A DNA stretch of 64,000 bases from Pseudomonas sp. QS1027 (GTDB lineage Bacteria > Pseudomonadota > Gammaproteobacteria > Pseudomonadales > Pseudomonadaceae), in NCBI RefSeq assembly GCF_002814235.1, contig NZ_PHSU01000030.1, positions 153,130 through 217,129 on the forward strand, written 5' to 3'. The position numbers and the translations under genes were made by a program. The stretch's first letter is position 1, and each line of letters opens with the position of its first letter. A model generated the notes under the pieces. That model was not told where the DNA came from. It was given only the letters and a program-made list of their open reading frames with translations, and searched no databases. Shown piece by piece: positions 17,574 through 26,074 of this stretch.

Positions 17574-17781
17574 CCCGTCTCGAATTGTGCGCATGGTAGG
17601 CCCGACTTTTTTTTAATACAATTTGTTTCAGATGAAACTTCACCTCCCGAACATGAAACTTTTTCCCCAGGCTCTGGCCCGGGCCTCCCAGGGCGACAAA
17701 TAGCCACCCTCCCCGGCACGGGCCGGAAAAAACATGAGGTTATTCCCAGAACAAGGTTCGCTATAGCGGGATAAGGCCGGT
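17574..17781. other. Gene-free stretch upstream of the iron cluster
   Basis: Together with 17483-17573 this makes a 340 bp gap between the porin start and the TlpA-like gene. It contains an A/T-rich run around 17608-17630 that could be promoter or UP-element DNA for the minus-strand porin operon. No supported ORF was seen. Confidence 0.45.
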
Positions 17782-17801
17782 CCGAGTGCCGGAGCACTCG
17801 G
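17782..17801. terminator. Hairpin after the TlpA-like gene
   Basis: Perfect 8 bp stem CCGAGTGC-CGGA-GCACTCGG lies 20 bp beyond the TlpA-like stop on the minus strand. The T-run (GGTTTT) is on the plus-strand side, so it is a better plus-strand terminator, but the stem may end either transcript. Confidence 0.5.
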
Positions 17802-17821
17802 CGGTTTTCAGGCTGCCGGTG

Positions 17822-18325
17822 CTAATGCGCCGCCAGTAATGGGTTCACCAACCGATCCAGCAGCGGCCGATCAATTTTCGGATCGCCCACGCTGCCATCC
17901 TTGCGCACTACGCCCTGCCTATCGATGACATAGGTCATGGGCATGCGCCAGACCCGGCCAAATTCCTTGAAATCGGCATCCCGCTGGAGCGCCGCGGGAT
18001 AGCTGTAGGCGGCCATGACTTTGTGCACCATGGCGTCGTCTTCCGGCTCATCCATGCTGATCGCAATAATCTTCAGCCCTTCACCTTTGTGCTGTTGGTA
18101 ATAGGCTTCCATGGCCGGCATTTCTGCCCGGCACGGCTCGCACCAGGAAGCCCAGAAATTCACAATGACCACCTGGCCTGCCTGTTTGCGCAGGTCAAAG
18201 GTCTCGCCATCCAGGGTTTTCGCCGTCAGATTCGGCGCGTGCTCACCCACATCAATCGCCCATGCGGGCAGACACACCAGGCTGCAACAGAGCGCGAACA
18301 ATGGCAGTAGTCTTTTTGCGCACAT
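17822..18325 (-). CDS. TlpA-like periplasmic thiol-disulfide oxidoreductase
   Basis: 167 aa with a signal peptide (LLPLFALCCSLVCLPAWA) and a thioredoxin fold. The active site is C62-E-P-C65 in NFWASWCEPCRAEMPAM. The cis-Pro region is in RMPMTYVIDRQGVVR. TlpA-type proteins keep periplasmic cysteines reduced, often for metallation of copper proteins or cytochrome maturation. The next gene encodes an outer-membrane barrel with a CASCGC N-terminus, 26 bp away on the same strand, so the two probably act together. Confidence 0.88.
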   Translation of the reverse strand: MCAKRLLPLFALCCSLVCLPAWAIDVGEHAPNLTAKTLDGETFDLRKQAGQVVIVNFWASWCEPCRAEMPAMEAYYQQHKGEGLKIIAISMDEPEDDAMVHKVMAAYSYPAALQRDADFKEFGRVWRMPMTYVIDRQGVVRKDGSVGDPKIDRPLLDRLVNPLLAAH

Positions 18326-18351
18326 CTACTTTCTCTCCGTGTCATGGATCA

Positions 18352-19377
18352 CTAGAACGAGTATCGGGCGCCGATGGTCGCGGTATAGCGCGGAGCAAGC
18401 TGCACACCGTTGACATTCTGGTACACCGGCACTTGCACGAAACTGTAGAGGGAGGTTTTCCTGCCGACCGGCACCGTCACGCCCGGGCTGAGGTAAGCCA
18501 GGGTGCCACCGGTACTGACGGTGTCGGCATTGGCCCCGACATCGCGCTCGACATGTCGCACATTCAACTGGAGCTGCGGCATGGCGTAGGCATTGCCCAT
18601 GTAGCGCAGGCCGACATTCAGATTGACGCCGTCGCCAGGGCGATAGTGATCACTTGAATCAAGCGCCTTTTGCAGCAGGGCCTGGCCGAAGTAGTCCCAG
18701 TTCTTGTTCAGGGTATCCATGTAATAGACACCCAGGATGCCATCGGTGGTCCCGGTTCCAGGCTGCAGGCCACGATCTATCGCGACCGGGCCTGGAGCGG
18801 TCGGGTCGGTCGACGCGGCGGTATCATCATGTGCCCCGGTGGGCAGTTTCAAGCCGAACAACAGCCCCAGGTTGTGCTGCGGAGTGAACCCCTGATAACG
18901 ACCGATGACCTTGACGTCACCAAGGCTGGATGTTCTGGAGCTGTACTGGCCACCGCCATCGCCTGGGGTAACACCATCCGATGCCGTGCCCAGGGTGTTA
19001 TGGCTGCGAAAGATATACGGCACCTGCAGATCCACGCCCCAGCTCGCATTGAAGCTGTAGTCCAGGCCCATGGTCAGGTAATCATTGCGCGTGTACTTCT
19101 CCACTTCCTGTGGGTTGCCGTTGTTGGAGATCTGGCTCGCGGCGCCTGGAGAAATACTGTGGCTACCACTACGCAATTGGTTCTGGTTCAGATAGTCGTA
19201 ACGCAGGTCCAGTTTCAACCCCGACGAGCTGCTGATGCCCAGATTGTCCCAATCGGAGCTGAGGGTGCAGCCGCAGCTGGCACAGGCCAGCGCGAGGTGT
19301 GGGAATAAAGCGGTGACAGACAAGGCCGCGAACGGCAATAGGCTTCGACGGGTACGGCGCAGTGATGGCATGACCAT
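18352..19377 (-). CDS. Outer-membrane beta-barrel protein with N-terminal CASCGC motif
   Basis: 341 aa. The signal peptide ends near FPHLALA|CASCGCTLSSDW, so the mature protein begins with a Cys-rich CxxCxC motif. The remainder alternates polar and hydrophobic residues in strand-length units (GLKLDLRYDYLNQNQ, YLTMGLDYSFNASWGVDLQVPY) and ends IGARYSF, with the terminal Phe expected of an outer-membrane protein. It resembles the transporter-like family related to phenol-degradation MetA proteins. The exposed cysteines next to a TlpA-like gene suggest metal handling, possibly copper. This is an inference. Confidence 0.75.
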   Translation of the reverse strand: MVMPSLRRTRRSLLPFAALSVTALFPHLALACASCGCTLSSDWDNLGISSSSGLKLDLRYDYLNQNQLRSGSHSISPGAASQISNNGNPQEVEKYTRNDYLTMGLDYSFNASWGVDLQVPYIFRSHNTLGTASDGVTPGDGGGQYSSRTSSLGDVKVIGRYQGFTPQHNLGLLFGLKLPTGAHDDTAASTDPTAPGPVAIDRGLQPGTGTTDGILGVYYMDTLNKNWDYFGQALLQKALDSSDHYRPGDGVNLNVGLRYMGNAYAMPQLQLNVRHVERDVGANADTVSTGGTLAYLSPGVTVPVGRKTSLYSFVQVPVYQNVNGVQLAPRYTATIGARYSF

Positions 19378-19461
19378 GGGGTTGGCATTCCTGGATTAAG
19401 TTGCAACGCATAGGGGCAAACCTCCCAAACAGGCTGGGGAGGATTTGCCATCGCAAGGAAA

Positions 19462-19836
19462 TCAGGAAAACACGGGGGGGCCGCGCGGCTTGGAGATCAG
19501 CCAGACTGCGCTGACATAGGGTGGCAGGATCGCTTGCACCAGCACAACGTCAGCGCGGCCGGAAAGCTGCCATTGAACGACGCTGGGGGGTAAACCGATA
19601 TCGACCGCATGGACGACACACAGCAGGCAATGGCATTCGTGATACTGGTCTGGCGAGGGATCGCGGCTGCCGGAGGACGTGTCGTGTCCGGTCATGCCAA
19701 CCATGTTGCAATGCTCGCCCATCATCATCGGCTGCCCATGGGCAGCCGGCAGCAACAGCATCACGCTCGGCAGCAACGCCGCAAGCATGGCCAGGCAAAT
19801 GGCAAGCTGACGCAATGAGTGGGAAAACCGGGGCAT
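19462..19836 (-). CDS. DUF2946 family protein
   Basis: 124 aa from MPRFSHSLRQLAICLAML; the frame is open further upstream (to 19941), and a GTG at 19842 is another possible start. There is one N-terminal hydrophobic segment (AICLAMLAALLPSVMLLLPA). It is followed by a metal-ligand-like region rich in Met, His and Cys: MMMGEHCNMVGMTGH and then YHECHCLLCVVH. DUF2946 proteins are often found in copper-responsive loci. It lies 84 bp upstream of the barrel and TlpA-like genes on the same strand, so the three may form a copper-related unit. Confidence 0.7.
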   Translation of the reverse strand: MPRFSHSLRQLAICLAMLAALLPSVMLLLPAAHGQPMMMGEHCNMVGMTGHDTSSGSRDPSPDQYHECHCLLCVVHAVDIGLPPSVVQWQLSGRADVVLVQAILPPYVSAVWLISKPRGPPVFS

Positions 19837-19980
19837 GGACACGAAAGTGACGTCGCTGATGGTTATTGGCGCCAAGGGTGACAAACAACGCTCACCGATA
19901 CAACGCATGGGCAGGGGTTGCGGCATTGTGCCGCAACCCACTGCCTATATATAGCCTATATGGCTGCGCTGCGCGCCTGA

Positions 19981-20742
19981 TCAGCCCAGGTCCCCGCCGC
20001 CCACCGGCAAGGTAACGCCGGTGATGTAGCTGGCATCATCGGAAGCGAGGAAAAGGATCGCGCCGACCTGTTCGTCGATGCTGCCGTAACGTTTCATCAA
20101 GCTGCTGTCCACGGTCTGCTCGACGATTTGCCGGTACCAGGCTTGTTCATCCGTGCTGGGAGCCTGGGCATTGCGCGGAATACGTCGTGGCGGCGCATCG
20201 GTCCCCCCCGGCGCCGTGGCATTGACCCGAATCCCACGGCCGGCGGTCTCGAAGGCCAGGCAGGCGGTCAGGGCATTGACCCCGCCCTTGGCCGCGCCAT
20301 AGGGCACCCGATTGATCCCGCGGGTGGCCACCGACGACACGTTGACAATCGCGCCGCTGCCCTGCTCCAGCATGTAGGGCAATACCGCGTGGCAGCACCA
20401 CAGGGTCGGGAACAGTGAGCGACGGACCTCGGCTTCGATCTCGCTTTCCTGGTAGTGCTCGAAAGGCTTGGCCCAGATGGTTCCGCCGACGTTGTTGATG
20501 AGGATATCGATCCGGCCGAAGCGCCCCTGAGCAGCACCCATGACTTCCGTGCATGGGGCATGACGCTCCAGGTCGGCGATCAGGGTCAGGGTCCGTTCGC
20601 CGCGCAGCTCGTGGACCAGTTCGGAACGATCTACCGCCACCAGCCAGGCGCCCTCCTCCAGCAAGCGTTCAGCCACTCGACGGCCTATGCCCTGGGCCGC
20701 GCCGGTGACCAGCACGACCTTGTCCTTGAAACGTGGGTTCAT
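19981..20742 (-). CDS. benD: Benzoate cis-diol dehydrogenase (BenD)
   Basis: 253 aa short-chain dehydrogenase. Oxidises and decarboxylates 1,6-dihydroxycyclohexa-2,4-diene-1-carboxylate to catechol with NAD+. The start MNPRFKDKVVLVTGAAQGIG (20742) is preceded by GGAG. The motifs are TGAAQGIG for NAD binding, NNVGG, catalytic Ser in NVSSVA, and Y-x-x-x-K in PYGAAKGG. It follows benC by 10 bp in the benABCD operon. It is the last ben gene here: the next gene downstream is a DUF2946 gene, not a benzoate transporter. Confidence 0.95.
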   Translation of the reverse strand: MNPRFKDKVVLVTGAAQGIGRRVAERLLEEGAWLVAVDRSELVHELRGERTLTLIADLERHAPCTEVMGAAQGRFGRIDILINNVGGTIWAKPFEHYQESEIEAEVRRSLFPTLWCCHAVLPYMLEQGSGAIVNVSSVATRGINRVPYGAAKGGVNALTACLAFETAGRGIRVNATAPGGTDAPPRRIPRNAQAPSTDEQAWYRQIVEQTVDSSLMKRYGSIDEQVGAILFLASDDASYITGVTLPVGGGDLG

Positions 20743-20752
20743 CACGATCTCC

Positions 20753-21775
20753 TCAGGCGGCATCGCCAGTGACGATGGCATTGGCGGTGAACTTCTCGTA
20801 GTGGAAGCTGCTCGGGGTCACGCCCTCGGTCTTGAAGTGCTGTCGGACGGCATCGACCATTGGTGGCGGCCCGCACAGGTAAACGTCGACATCGCCACCG
20901 TTGAGCGCCTCGGGGGCCAGGTGTTGAGTCACATAACCCTGGCGTGGATGCCGCGTCTGCGGGTCCGAAACGCAGGTGGCGAAGCTGAAATTCGGCAACC
21001 GCGCGCAGAGACCTTGCAGCGCATCGAGCATCACCAGGTCCTGGTCCCGGGAAACCCCATAGATCAGATGGATCGGCTGACGTTCGTTGCGTTCGGCGAG
21101 CACTTCGAGCATCGACAGAAACGGCGCCAGCCCGGTGCCGCCGGCGAGAAACAGCAGCGGACGGGTGACCGCTCTCAGATAGAAACTGCCCAGCGGCCCG
21201 CTCATCGAGACCTTTTCGCCGGGTTGCGCCCCACCCAGCCAGCCGCTCATCAGCCCACCGGGGACATGCTTGATCAAAAAGCTGGCGTGGCTGTCGCCGG
21301 GCAGGCTGCTGAACGAATACGAGCGGGTCTGCTCACTGCCGGGGACAGCGATGTTCACGTATTGTCCCGGCAGAAAGACCGGGGCCTGTTCAAGCGCGAA
21401 GCTGACTTCCAGAGCCGCGTCGGCATGGACGGTGATCCCCGCCAGGGTCGCGTAGAAGCGCGAGGTGCCGGTCTTGCAGAGACTGGACGGCACCGGCACG
21501 GCCAGCACACAGTCGCTTTCGGGAATCATCTGGCAGGTCAGCACCTGACCCTGATCGACTTCATCGGTGCCCAGCGCTTCGTCGAGATAGTCTTCGCCCA
21601 GGTCGTAGGCGCCGCTTTCGCAATGGCACTTGCAGGTACCACAGACGCCGTCGGAACAGTCCATGGGCAGGTTGATCCGCTGGCGAAAGGCGGCGTCGAG
21701 CACCTTTTCGCCCACTTTGCAGTCGATAAACCGGGTGACCCCGTCCTCGAAGTTCAGGGCTATGCGATACGTCAT
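20753..21775 (-). CDS. benC: Benzoate 1,2-dioxygenase electron transfer component (BenC)
   Basis: 340 aa. Passes electrons from NADH to the BenAB oxygenase. It has an N-terminal plant-type [2Fe-2S] ferredoxin domain with the cysteine cluster in MDCSDGVCGTCKCHCE, then a ferredoxin-NADP reductase-like FAD domain (RSYSFSS flavin motif) and an NAD-binding domain (FLAGGTGLAPFLSML, CGPPPMVDAV). The start MTYRIALNFEDGVTRF at 21775 is chosen for family fit; the track-length start 10 codons earlier has no support. benB ends 10 bp upstream. Confidence 0.96.
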   Translation of the reverse strand: MTYRIALNFEDGVTRFIDCKVGEKVLDAAFRQRINLPMDCSDGVCGTCKCHCESGAYDLGEDYLDEALGTDEVDQGQVLTCQMIPESDCVLAVPVPSSLCKTGTSRFYATLAGITVHADAALEVSFALEQAPVFLPGQYVNIAVPGSEQTRSYSFSSLPGDSHASFLIKHVPGGLMSGWLGGAQPGEKVSMSGPLGSFYLRAVTRPLLFLAGGTGLAPFLSMLEVLAERNERQPIHLIYGVSRDQDLVMLDALQGLCARLPNFSFATCVSDPQTRHPRQGYVTQHLAPEALNGGDVDVYLCGPPPMVDAVRQHFKTEGVTPSSFHYEKFTANAIVTGDAA

Positions 21776-21785
21776 GGGACCACCC

Positions 21786-22274
21786 TCAAATATGATAAAT
21801 ATCAATGACCTGGTGGATATAGTCGTTCTTGAGTATCACCTTCTTGCGGGTGATCAGCGGTTGTTCGCCGCTGACATCCAGGTGATAGAACGAGGTTCCG
21901 AAGTAGGAATCCGTGGTCTTGTAGCGATGGCTGAGGGTGTGCCAGTTGAAACGCAGTTCGACTTCTCGCCCATCGCCACCCAGCACCTCCAGGTTGGCGA
22001 TCAGGTGCGCGGTGCGTGGCTGCGGGGTGCTGGCGCTGGAGCGTTCGGTCTTGATCCGGAACACGCGGTCTTCCAGGCCGTCACGGTTGGGGTAATAGAT
22101 CAGTGAAATCTCGCGCTGCGGGTCTTCGGTCAGGCTGTCGTGGTCATCCCAGGCCGGCATCCAGAACTCCGCTTTCGGGCTGTAGCATTGCAGCCATTCG
22201 TCCCATTGGCGGTCGTCGAGCAGCCGGGCCTCGCGGTAGAGGAAGTCCAGCAAGCGATCACGTGACAGGCTCAT
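21786..22274 (-). CDS. benB: Benzoate 1,2-dioxygenase small (beta) subunit (BenB)
   Basis: 162 aa, the usual size for the beta subunit of Rieske ring-hydroxylating dioxygenases. It has the family N-terminus LLDFLYREARLLDDRQWDEW and the C-terminal strand-rich NTF2-like fold (RKKVILKNDYIHQVIDIYHI). It forms the heteromultimeric oxygenase with BenA and is structural, not catalytic. Its start overlaps the benA stop by 4 bp (ATGA). Confidence 0.95.
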   Translation of the reverse strand: MSLSRDRLLDFLYREARLLDDRQWDEWLQCYSPKAEFWMPAWDDHDSLTEDPQREISLIYYPNRDGLEDRVFRIKTERSSASTPQPRTAHLIANLEVLGGDGREVELRFNWHTLSHRYKTTDSYFGTSFYHLDVSGEQPLITRKKVILKNDYIHQVIDIYHI

Positions 22275-23647
22275 ACCTGGCCCTCCTTGTCCGTGGCGAT
22301 CAGGTCGTTGCGCTCACGTTCCAGCGCCGTGAGCAGGCTCGCGGCCCAGTGCGCATGCTGGCGTACGAACAGGCCTTCGTCCTCGGTCTTGATGCCGCTG
22401 AGCTGCGGATTCATGCCCATCGCCCGGGCGTTCTCGTCGGCCCCCTCCCGCCATTGTTTAGCGCCACGGCTCAGGTCGTTCCACAATGGGATCGAACCCT
22501 GGTAGCCGGTCTGGCAGGAGCGGAACTCCTCCAGGTCGTCGGGCGTACCCATGCCGCTGACGTTGAAGAAGTCCTCGTATTGGCGGATGCGGGTCGCCCG
22601 CTCCTCGGCGCTTTCGCCCTTGGGCGCCATGCAATAGATGGTCACCTCGGTCTTGTCCACCGCGAGCGGCCGCACGACGCGGATCTGCGTCGAGAACTGA
22701 TCCATCAGGTAAACGTTGGGGTACAGGCACAGGTTGCGGGTCTGATCGACGATAAAGTCCGCACGTTCCTGGCCCAGTCGTTCAGCCAGGGCCTGGCGAT
22801 GGGCATGCACCGGACGGACCTCCGGATTGAGCAGACGGGTCCAGAGCAGGATATGGCCATGCTCGAAGGCGTAGACGCCGCCCAGGCTTTTCGACCAGCC
22901 GTTGGCGTCCACGGTGCGCGTACCCTCGGACTCATAGTTGCGCCGCTGCATGGTCGCCGAGTAGTTCCAGTGCACCGAGCTGACGTGGTAGCCGTCGGCG
23001 CCGTTCTCGATTTGCAGCTTCCAGTTGCCGTCGTAGACATAGGACGAACTGCCGCGCAGCACCTCCAGGCCTTCGGGGGCCTGGTCGACCATCTGGTCGA
23101 TGATGATCCGGGTTTCCCCCAGGTAATCGTTCAGCGTCGGAACCTGCTCCGACAGGCTGCCGAACAGGAACCCGCGATAGTTTTCGAAACGCGCCAGGCG
23201 CCGCAGATCATGGGAGCCGTCGCAGTCGAAACTGTCGGGGTAGGCACCGGTCTTGCCATCCTTGACCTTGAGCAGCTTGCCGGCGTTGCTGAAGGTCCAG
23301 CCGTGGAACGGACAGGTGAACGAGCCTTTGTTGCCTTGTTTGTGGCGGCAGAGCATGGCGCCACGGTGGGCACAGGCGTTGATCAGGCCATGCAGCACGC
23401 CCTGCTTGTCACGGGTGATCACCACCGGCTGGCGGCCAATGACGGTGGTGAAGTAGTCGTTGATCTGCGGAACCTGGCTTTCATGGGCCAGGTAGATCCA
23501 ACCGCCTTCAAAGAGGTGTTTCATCTCCAGCGCGAACAATTCGGTGTCGGTAAAGATGTCGCGGCGGCAGCGGAAAACTCCACGAGCGGGGTCTTCCTGA
23601 ACCGACTCGCGGATCTGGCAGGCGAGTCTGTCGAGTGTGTCGGTCAT
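22271..23647 (-). CDS. benA: Benzoate 1,2-dioxygenase large (alpha) subunit (BenA)
   Basis: 458 aa catalytic subunit. Adds both atoms of O2 to benzoate to give the cis-diol carboxylate. The N-terminal Rieske [2Fe-2S] domain has C92 and H94 (CAHRGAML) and C112 and H115 (CPFHGW). The C-terminal domain holds the mononuclear iron site (GADGYHVSSVHWNY). Length fits the family. A BenR/XylS half-site lies 66-80 bp upstream, directly after the benR stop, so transcription is expected to start in the 85 bp between benR and benA. Confidence 0.97.
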   Translation of the reverse strand: MTDTLDRLACQIRESVQEDPARGVFRCRRDIFTDTELFALEMKHLFEGGWIYLAHESQVPQINDYFTTVIGRQPVVITRDKQGVLHGLINACAHRGAMLCRHKQGNKGSFTCPFHGWTFSNAGKLLKVKDGKTGAYPDSFDCDGSHDLRRLARFENYRGFLFGSLSEQVPTLNDYLGETRIIIDQMVDQAPEGLEVLRGSSSYVYDGNWKLQIENGADGYHVSSVHWNYSATMQRRNYESEGTRTVDANGWSKSLGGVYAFEHGHILLWTRLLNPEVRPVHAHRQALAERLGQERADFIVDQTRNLCLYPNVYLMDQFSTQIRVVRPLAVDKTEVTIYCMAPKGESAEERATRIRQYEDFFNVSGMGTPDDLEEFRSCQTGYQGSIPLWNDLSRGAKQWREGADENARAMGMNPQLSGIKTEDEGLFVRQHAHWAASLLTALERERNDLIATDKEGQV

Positions 23648-23712
23648 GGGCTGGGCCCTCCATTGTTCTTGTCTCAGGCGCCCTCACCTTATGCCTGCCC
23701 TGACCGCCACAA

Positions 23713-23727
23713 TATCCACCCCCTGCA
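23713..23727 (-). promoter_or_regulatory. BenR/XylS-type binding half-site
   Basis: On the minus strand TGCA-GGGGGT-GGATA matches the XylS/BenR half-site TGCA-N6-GGNTA exactly, 66 bp upstream of benA. A second, degraded copy (GTCA-N6-GCATA) follows 23 bp downstream; the spacing differs from the usual 21 bp. It is 6 bp from the benR stop codon. Confidence 0.75.
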
Positions 23728-23732
23728 AATCG

Positions 23733-24701
23733 TTATCCGTTCAGCGCAACCGCTTCCCGGCGACGACGCCAGGTGTGCGAGGGCAACTCGCCAAAGCGCT
23801 TGCGATAGGTTTCGGAGAAGCGCCCCAGATGGACAAAACCGTGGTCCAGCGCCACTTCGGTGACACTGCGCGCACCCGGCAGTTGCAATAGCGCATGGAC
23901 CCGCTCCAGCTTGCGCTGGCGCACATAGTCGCGGGGCGAAATACCGACCTGCCGCTCGAACAGCAAGTACAGGGAGCGCTCGCTGACCCGTGCCACTTCG
24001 CGCAATTGCTCCATGCCGATCTCGTCGCACAGGTGTGCCTCGATAAACTGGCGGACCGCTTCGAAGCCACCGCTGCTCTCGATCTCGGGGCTGACCCGCT
24101 GCACATTGCTCGCCAGCAATCCCAGCAGCTTGCTGGCAACGATACGCTCGTACAGCGCCTGCACTTCGGGCCCGGCGCAGCTCTCGGCTTCGTGACAGAT
24201 CAGTGCCAGCAACGGCACGAATCCATCCAGCCCGGCCAGGTCGCGGCGCGCGCTATCGAAGCGGATGCCCTGGCGCGGCAGCAGCCAGTGCTGGTCCAGG
24301 CAGGCATTTTCCAGCAAGCGCACCGGCAGCTTGACGATAAATTTCTCGCAATCGGCCGAATACGTCAGGTCCACCGGATCGTCCGGGTTGATCAGCAGGA
24401 TCTCGCCGGGCGTATAGATCCGCTCCTCGCCCTGGGAACTCGAACGGCAATGCCCGCTCAGGAGGATCTGCAGGTGATAGATGGTTTCCAGGGCCGGCGA
24501 CGTTACCTGGACCCGGGCGCCGTAGCTGATGCGGCAGAGGTCGAGACTGGAAAAGGTCCGGTGCTTGATGCTCGCCTGTGGGCGGCCTTTGGGCGGCAGA
24601 CGAATGCAATGGCTACCGACATGCTGGTTGACGTACTCGGAGACCGCGTAGGCATCGGCCTGTTCGAAGATCCGGCTGCGCTCACTCAACAAGGTGGTCA
24701 T
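23733..24701 (-). CDS. benR: AraC/XylS-family activator of the ben operon (BenR)
   Basis: 322 aa. The N-terminal effector/dimerisation domain (about 1-210) is followed by two helix-turn-helix motifs in the C-terminal AraC domain (about 220-315; IGMEQLREVARVSERSLYLL, then TEVALDHGFVHLGRFSETYR, RFGELPSHTWR). XylS/BenR proteins bind benzoate and activate TGCA-N6-GGNTA repeats, one of which lies just after this gene and before benA. It is separated from catA by a hairpin terminator, so it has its own promoter in the interval 24702-24749. Confidence 0.93.
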   Translation of the reverse strand: MTTLLSERSRIFEQADAYAVSEYVNQHVGSHCIRLPPKGRPQASIKHRTFSSLDLCRISYGARVQVTSPALETIYHLQILLSGHCRSSSQGEERIYTPGEILLINPDDPVDLTYSADCEKFIVKLPVRLLENACLDQHWLLPRQGIRFDSARRDLAGLDGFVPLLALICHEAESCAGPEVQALYERIVASKLLGLLASNVQRVSPEIESSGGFEAVRQFIEAHLCDEIGMEQLREVARVSERSLYLLFERQVGISPRDYVRQRKLERVHALLQLPGARSVTEVALDHGFVHLGRFSETYRKRFGELPSHTWRRRREAVALNG

Positions 24702-24749
24702 GGGATAAGCCTCTGTTGTTTTTCGATCAAGGCTGGTACGACGACAAAA

Positions 24750-24775
24750 GTCCCGCGGGCAGGCGCGCGCGGGAC
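24750..24775 (-). terminator. Terminator of the catBCA operon
   Basis: Perfect 8 bp stem GTCCCGCG / CGCGGGAC with a 10 nt loop, followed on the minus strand by TTTTG. It lies 26 bp after the catA stop and before benR. Confidence 0.75.
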
Positions 24776-24800
24776 CTTTGACGCCGGAATGCGGCGAGGG

Positions 24801-25706
24801 TCAGGCTTCGAGTGCCCTCACCCGCTCGCCCTTGTCCTGCTCCTTGGCGGCATCGGTCGACTGCAAGGCAAAATCGAAGTCGATCTCGGCATGCCGCCCG
24901 TTCGCGTCTTCCTTGAAGACGATTTCGGCAATCAGCTCGTCGCGGGTGGCGTAGGCAAAGTCGTCGTGCAGGTAAGGGTCACCGGCCAGGTTGATCTGCG
25001 TGGTCAGGTGACGATGACCCGGGGCGGAAATGAAGAAGTGGATATGCGCCGGGCGCTGGCCGTGCCGGCCCAGTTGATCGAGCAACTGCTGGGTCGGGCC
25101 GTCCGGCGGGCAGCCATAACCGGAAGGCACGATGCTCTGGAAGCGGTAGCGGCCTTCGGCGTCGGTGCGGATCCGCCGGCGCAGGTTGAACTCCGATTGC
25201 GAAGGGTCGAAGTACGAATAAGTACCACCGGTGTTGGCATGCCAGACATCGACAAGCGCATGGGCCAGCGGCTTGCCTTCGAGGTCGCGGACCTGGCCGC
25301 GCATGAACAGCACGGTGCCCGGGTCAAGGCCATCATCCAGCCGGGCCTCCTCTTCGCAGAGTGGCGCACCGGCCACATACAGCGGCCCTTCGATGGTCCG
25401 TGGCGTGCCGCCGACATGGCCGGCCTGCTCGTCTTCGGCATCCAGCAGCAGGTCGAGATAATGTTCCAGGCCCAACCCGGCGACCAGCAGACCGGCCTCC
25501 TGGCGGCTGCCCAGTTCGTTGAGGTAGTTCACGGCCTTCCAGAACTCTTCGGGCGAGATCCGCAGGTCTTCGATCAGGCGGATGCTGTCGCTCAGCACCC
25601 GGTGGACAATCTGCTTCACCCGTGGATTGCCGGCAGCCTGGTCAAGGCCGGCGGCACCTTCGAAGAAGCTCTGGACTTCGGCGGTTTGGGAAATACGAAC
25701 GGTCAT
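24801..25706 (-). CDS. catA: Catechol 1,2-dioxygenase (CatA)
   Basis: 301 aa from MTVRISQTAEVQSFFEGAAG at 25706. The longer frame upstream is antisense to catC and is not coding. Cleaves catechol between the hydroxyls to cis,cis-muconate using Fe(III). The intradiol features are present: N-terminal helical dimerisation region, then the catalytic domain with TIEGPLYVAGAP, a ligand Tyr in the GTYSYFDPSQ region and the paired histidines in RPAHIHFFI. It is the third gene of catBCA, 53 bp after catC. Confidence 0.97.
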   Translation of the reverse strand: MTVRISQTAEVQSFFEGAAGLDQAAGNPRVKQIVHRVLSDSIRLIEDLRISPEEFWKAVNYLNELGSRQEAGLLVAGLGLEHYLDLLLDAEDEQAGHVGGTPRTIEGPLYVAGAPLCEEEARLDDGLDPGTVLFMRGQVRDLEGKPLAHALVDVWHANTGGTYSYFDPSQSEFNLRRRIRTDAEGRYRFQSIVPSGYGCPPDGPTQQLLDQLGRHGQRPAHIHFFISAPGHRHLTTQINLAGDPYLHDDFAYATRDELIAEIVFKEDANGRHAEIDFDFALQSTDAAKEQDKGERVRALEA

Positions 25707-25759
25707 GCTGCTGTTCCTCATCATTGTTCTTGTGGATGCAAACCTTGGAAAACCCGGGC

Positions 25760-26050
25760 TCAGCGGTCGTCGGCATGGACCGAAGAGGGATGCCTGCACA
25801 GCGCCATGACCTCGATCTCCATATAGGGATAAAGCGGCAGTTGCATCAGGGTATCGTGCAGCGCCTGGGCATCCGGCACATCGAAGACGCTGACATTGGC
25901 ATACAAGCCGGCGATGCGCCAAAGGTGGCGCCAGGTGCCTTCCCGTTGCAGGCGCTGGGCCAGTTCGCGTTCGTCGGCCTTGAGTCGTGCGGCCTGTTCG
26001 GCGGGCATGTCGGTGGGCAGTTTGACGGTCATGCGTACGTGAAAAAGCAT
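25760..26050 (-). CDS. catC: Muconolactone delta-isomerase (CatC)
   Basis: 96 aa, the standard size of this small decameric enzyme. Isomerises muconolactone to 3-oxoadipate enol-lactone. It shows the family pattern MLFHVRMTVKLPTDMP at the N-terminus, LWRIAGLYANVSVFDV in the middle and LPLYPYMEIEVMALCRHPSS at the C-terminus. It lies 24 bp after catB in catBCA. Confidence 0.97.
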   Translation of the reverse strand: MLFHVRMTVKLPTDMPAEQAARLKADERELAQRLQREGTWRHLWRIAGLYANVSVFDVPDAQALHDTLMQLPLYPYMEIEVMALCRHPSSVHADDR

Positions 26051-26074
26051 GGTGTGTCCTCTTGGTTCAGGAAG

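Noticed and set aside
22103..25826. Two long plus-strand ORFs opposite benA, benR and catA
   Set aside because: All three ben/cat genes are unambiguous on the minus strand. The plus ORFs show no family pattern.
25707..25922. N-terminal extension of catA
   Set aside because: The extra 72 residues lie opposite and across the catC gene end, and all known CatA proteins start near MTVRISQTAEV; the ATG at 25706 is preferred.
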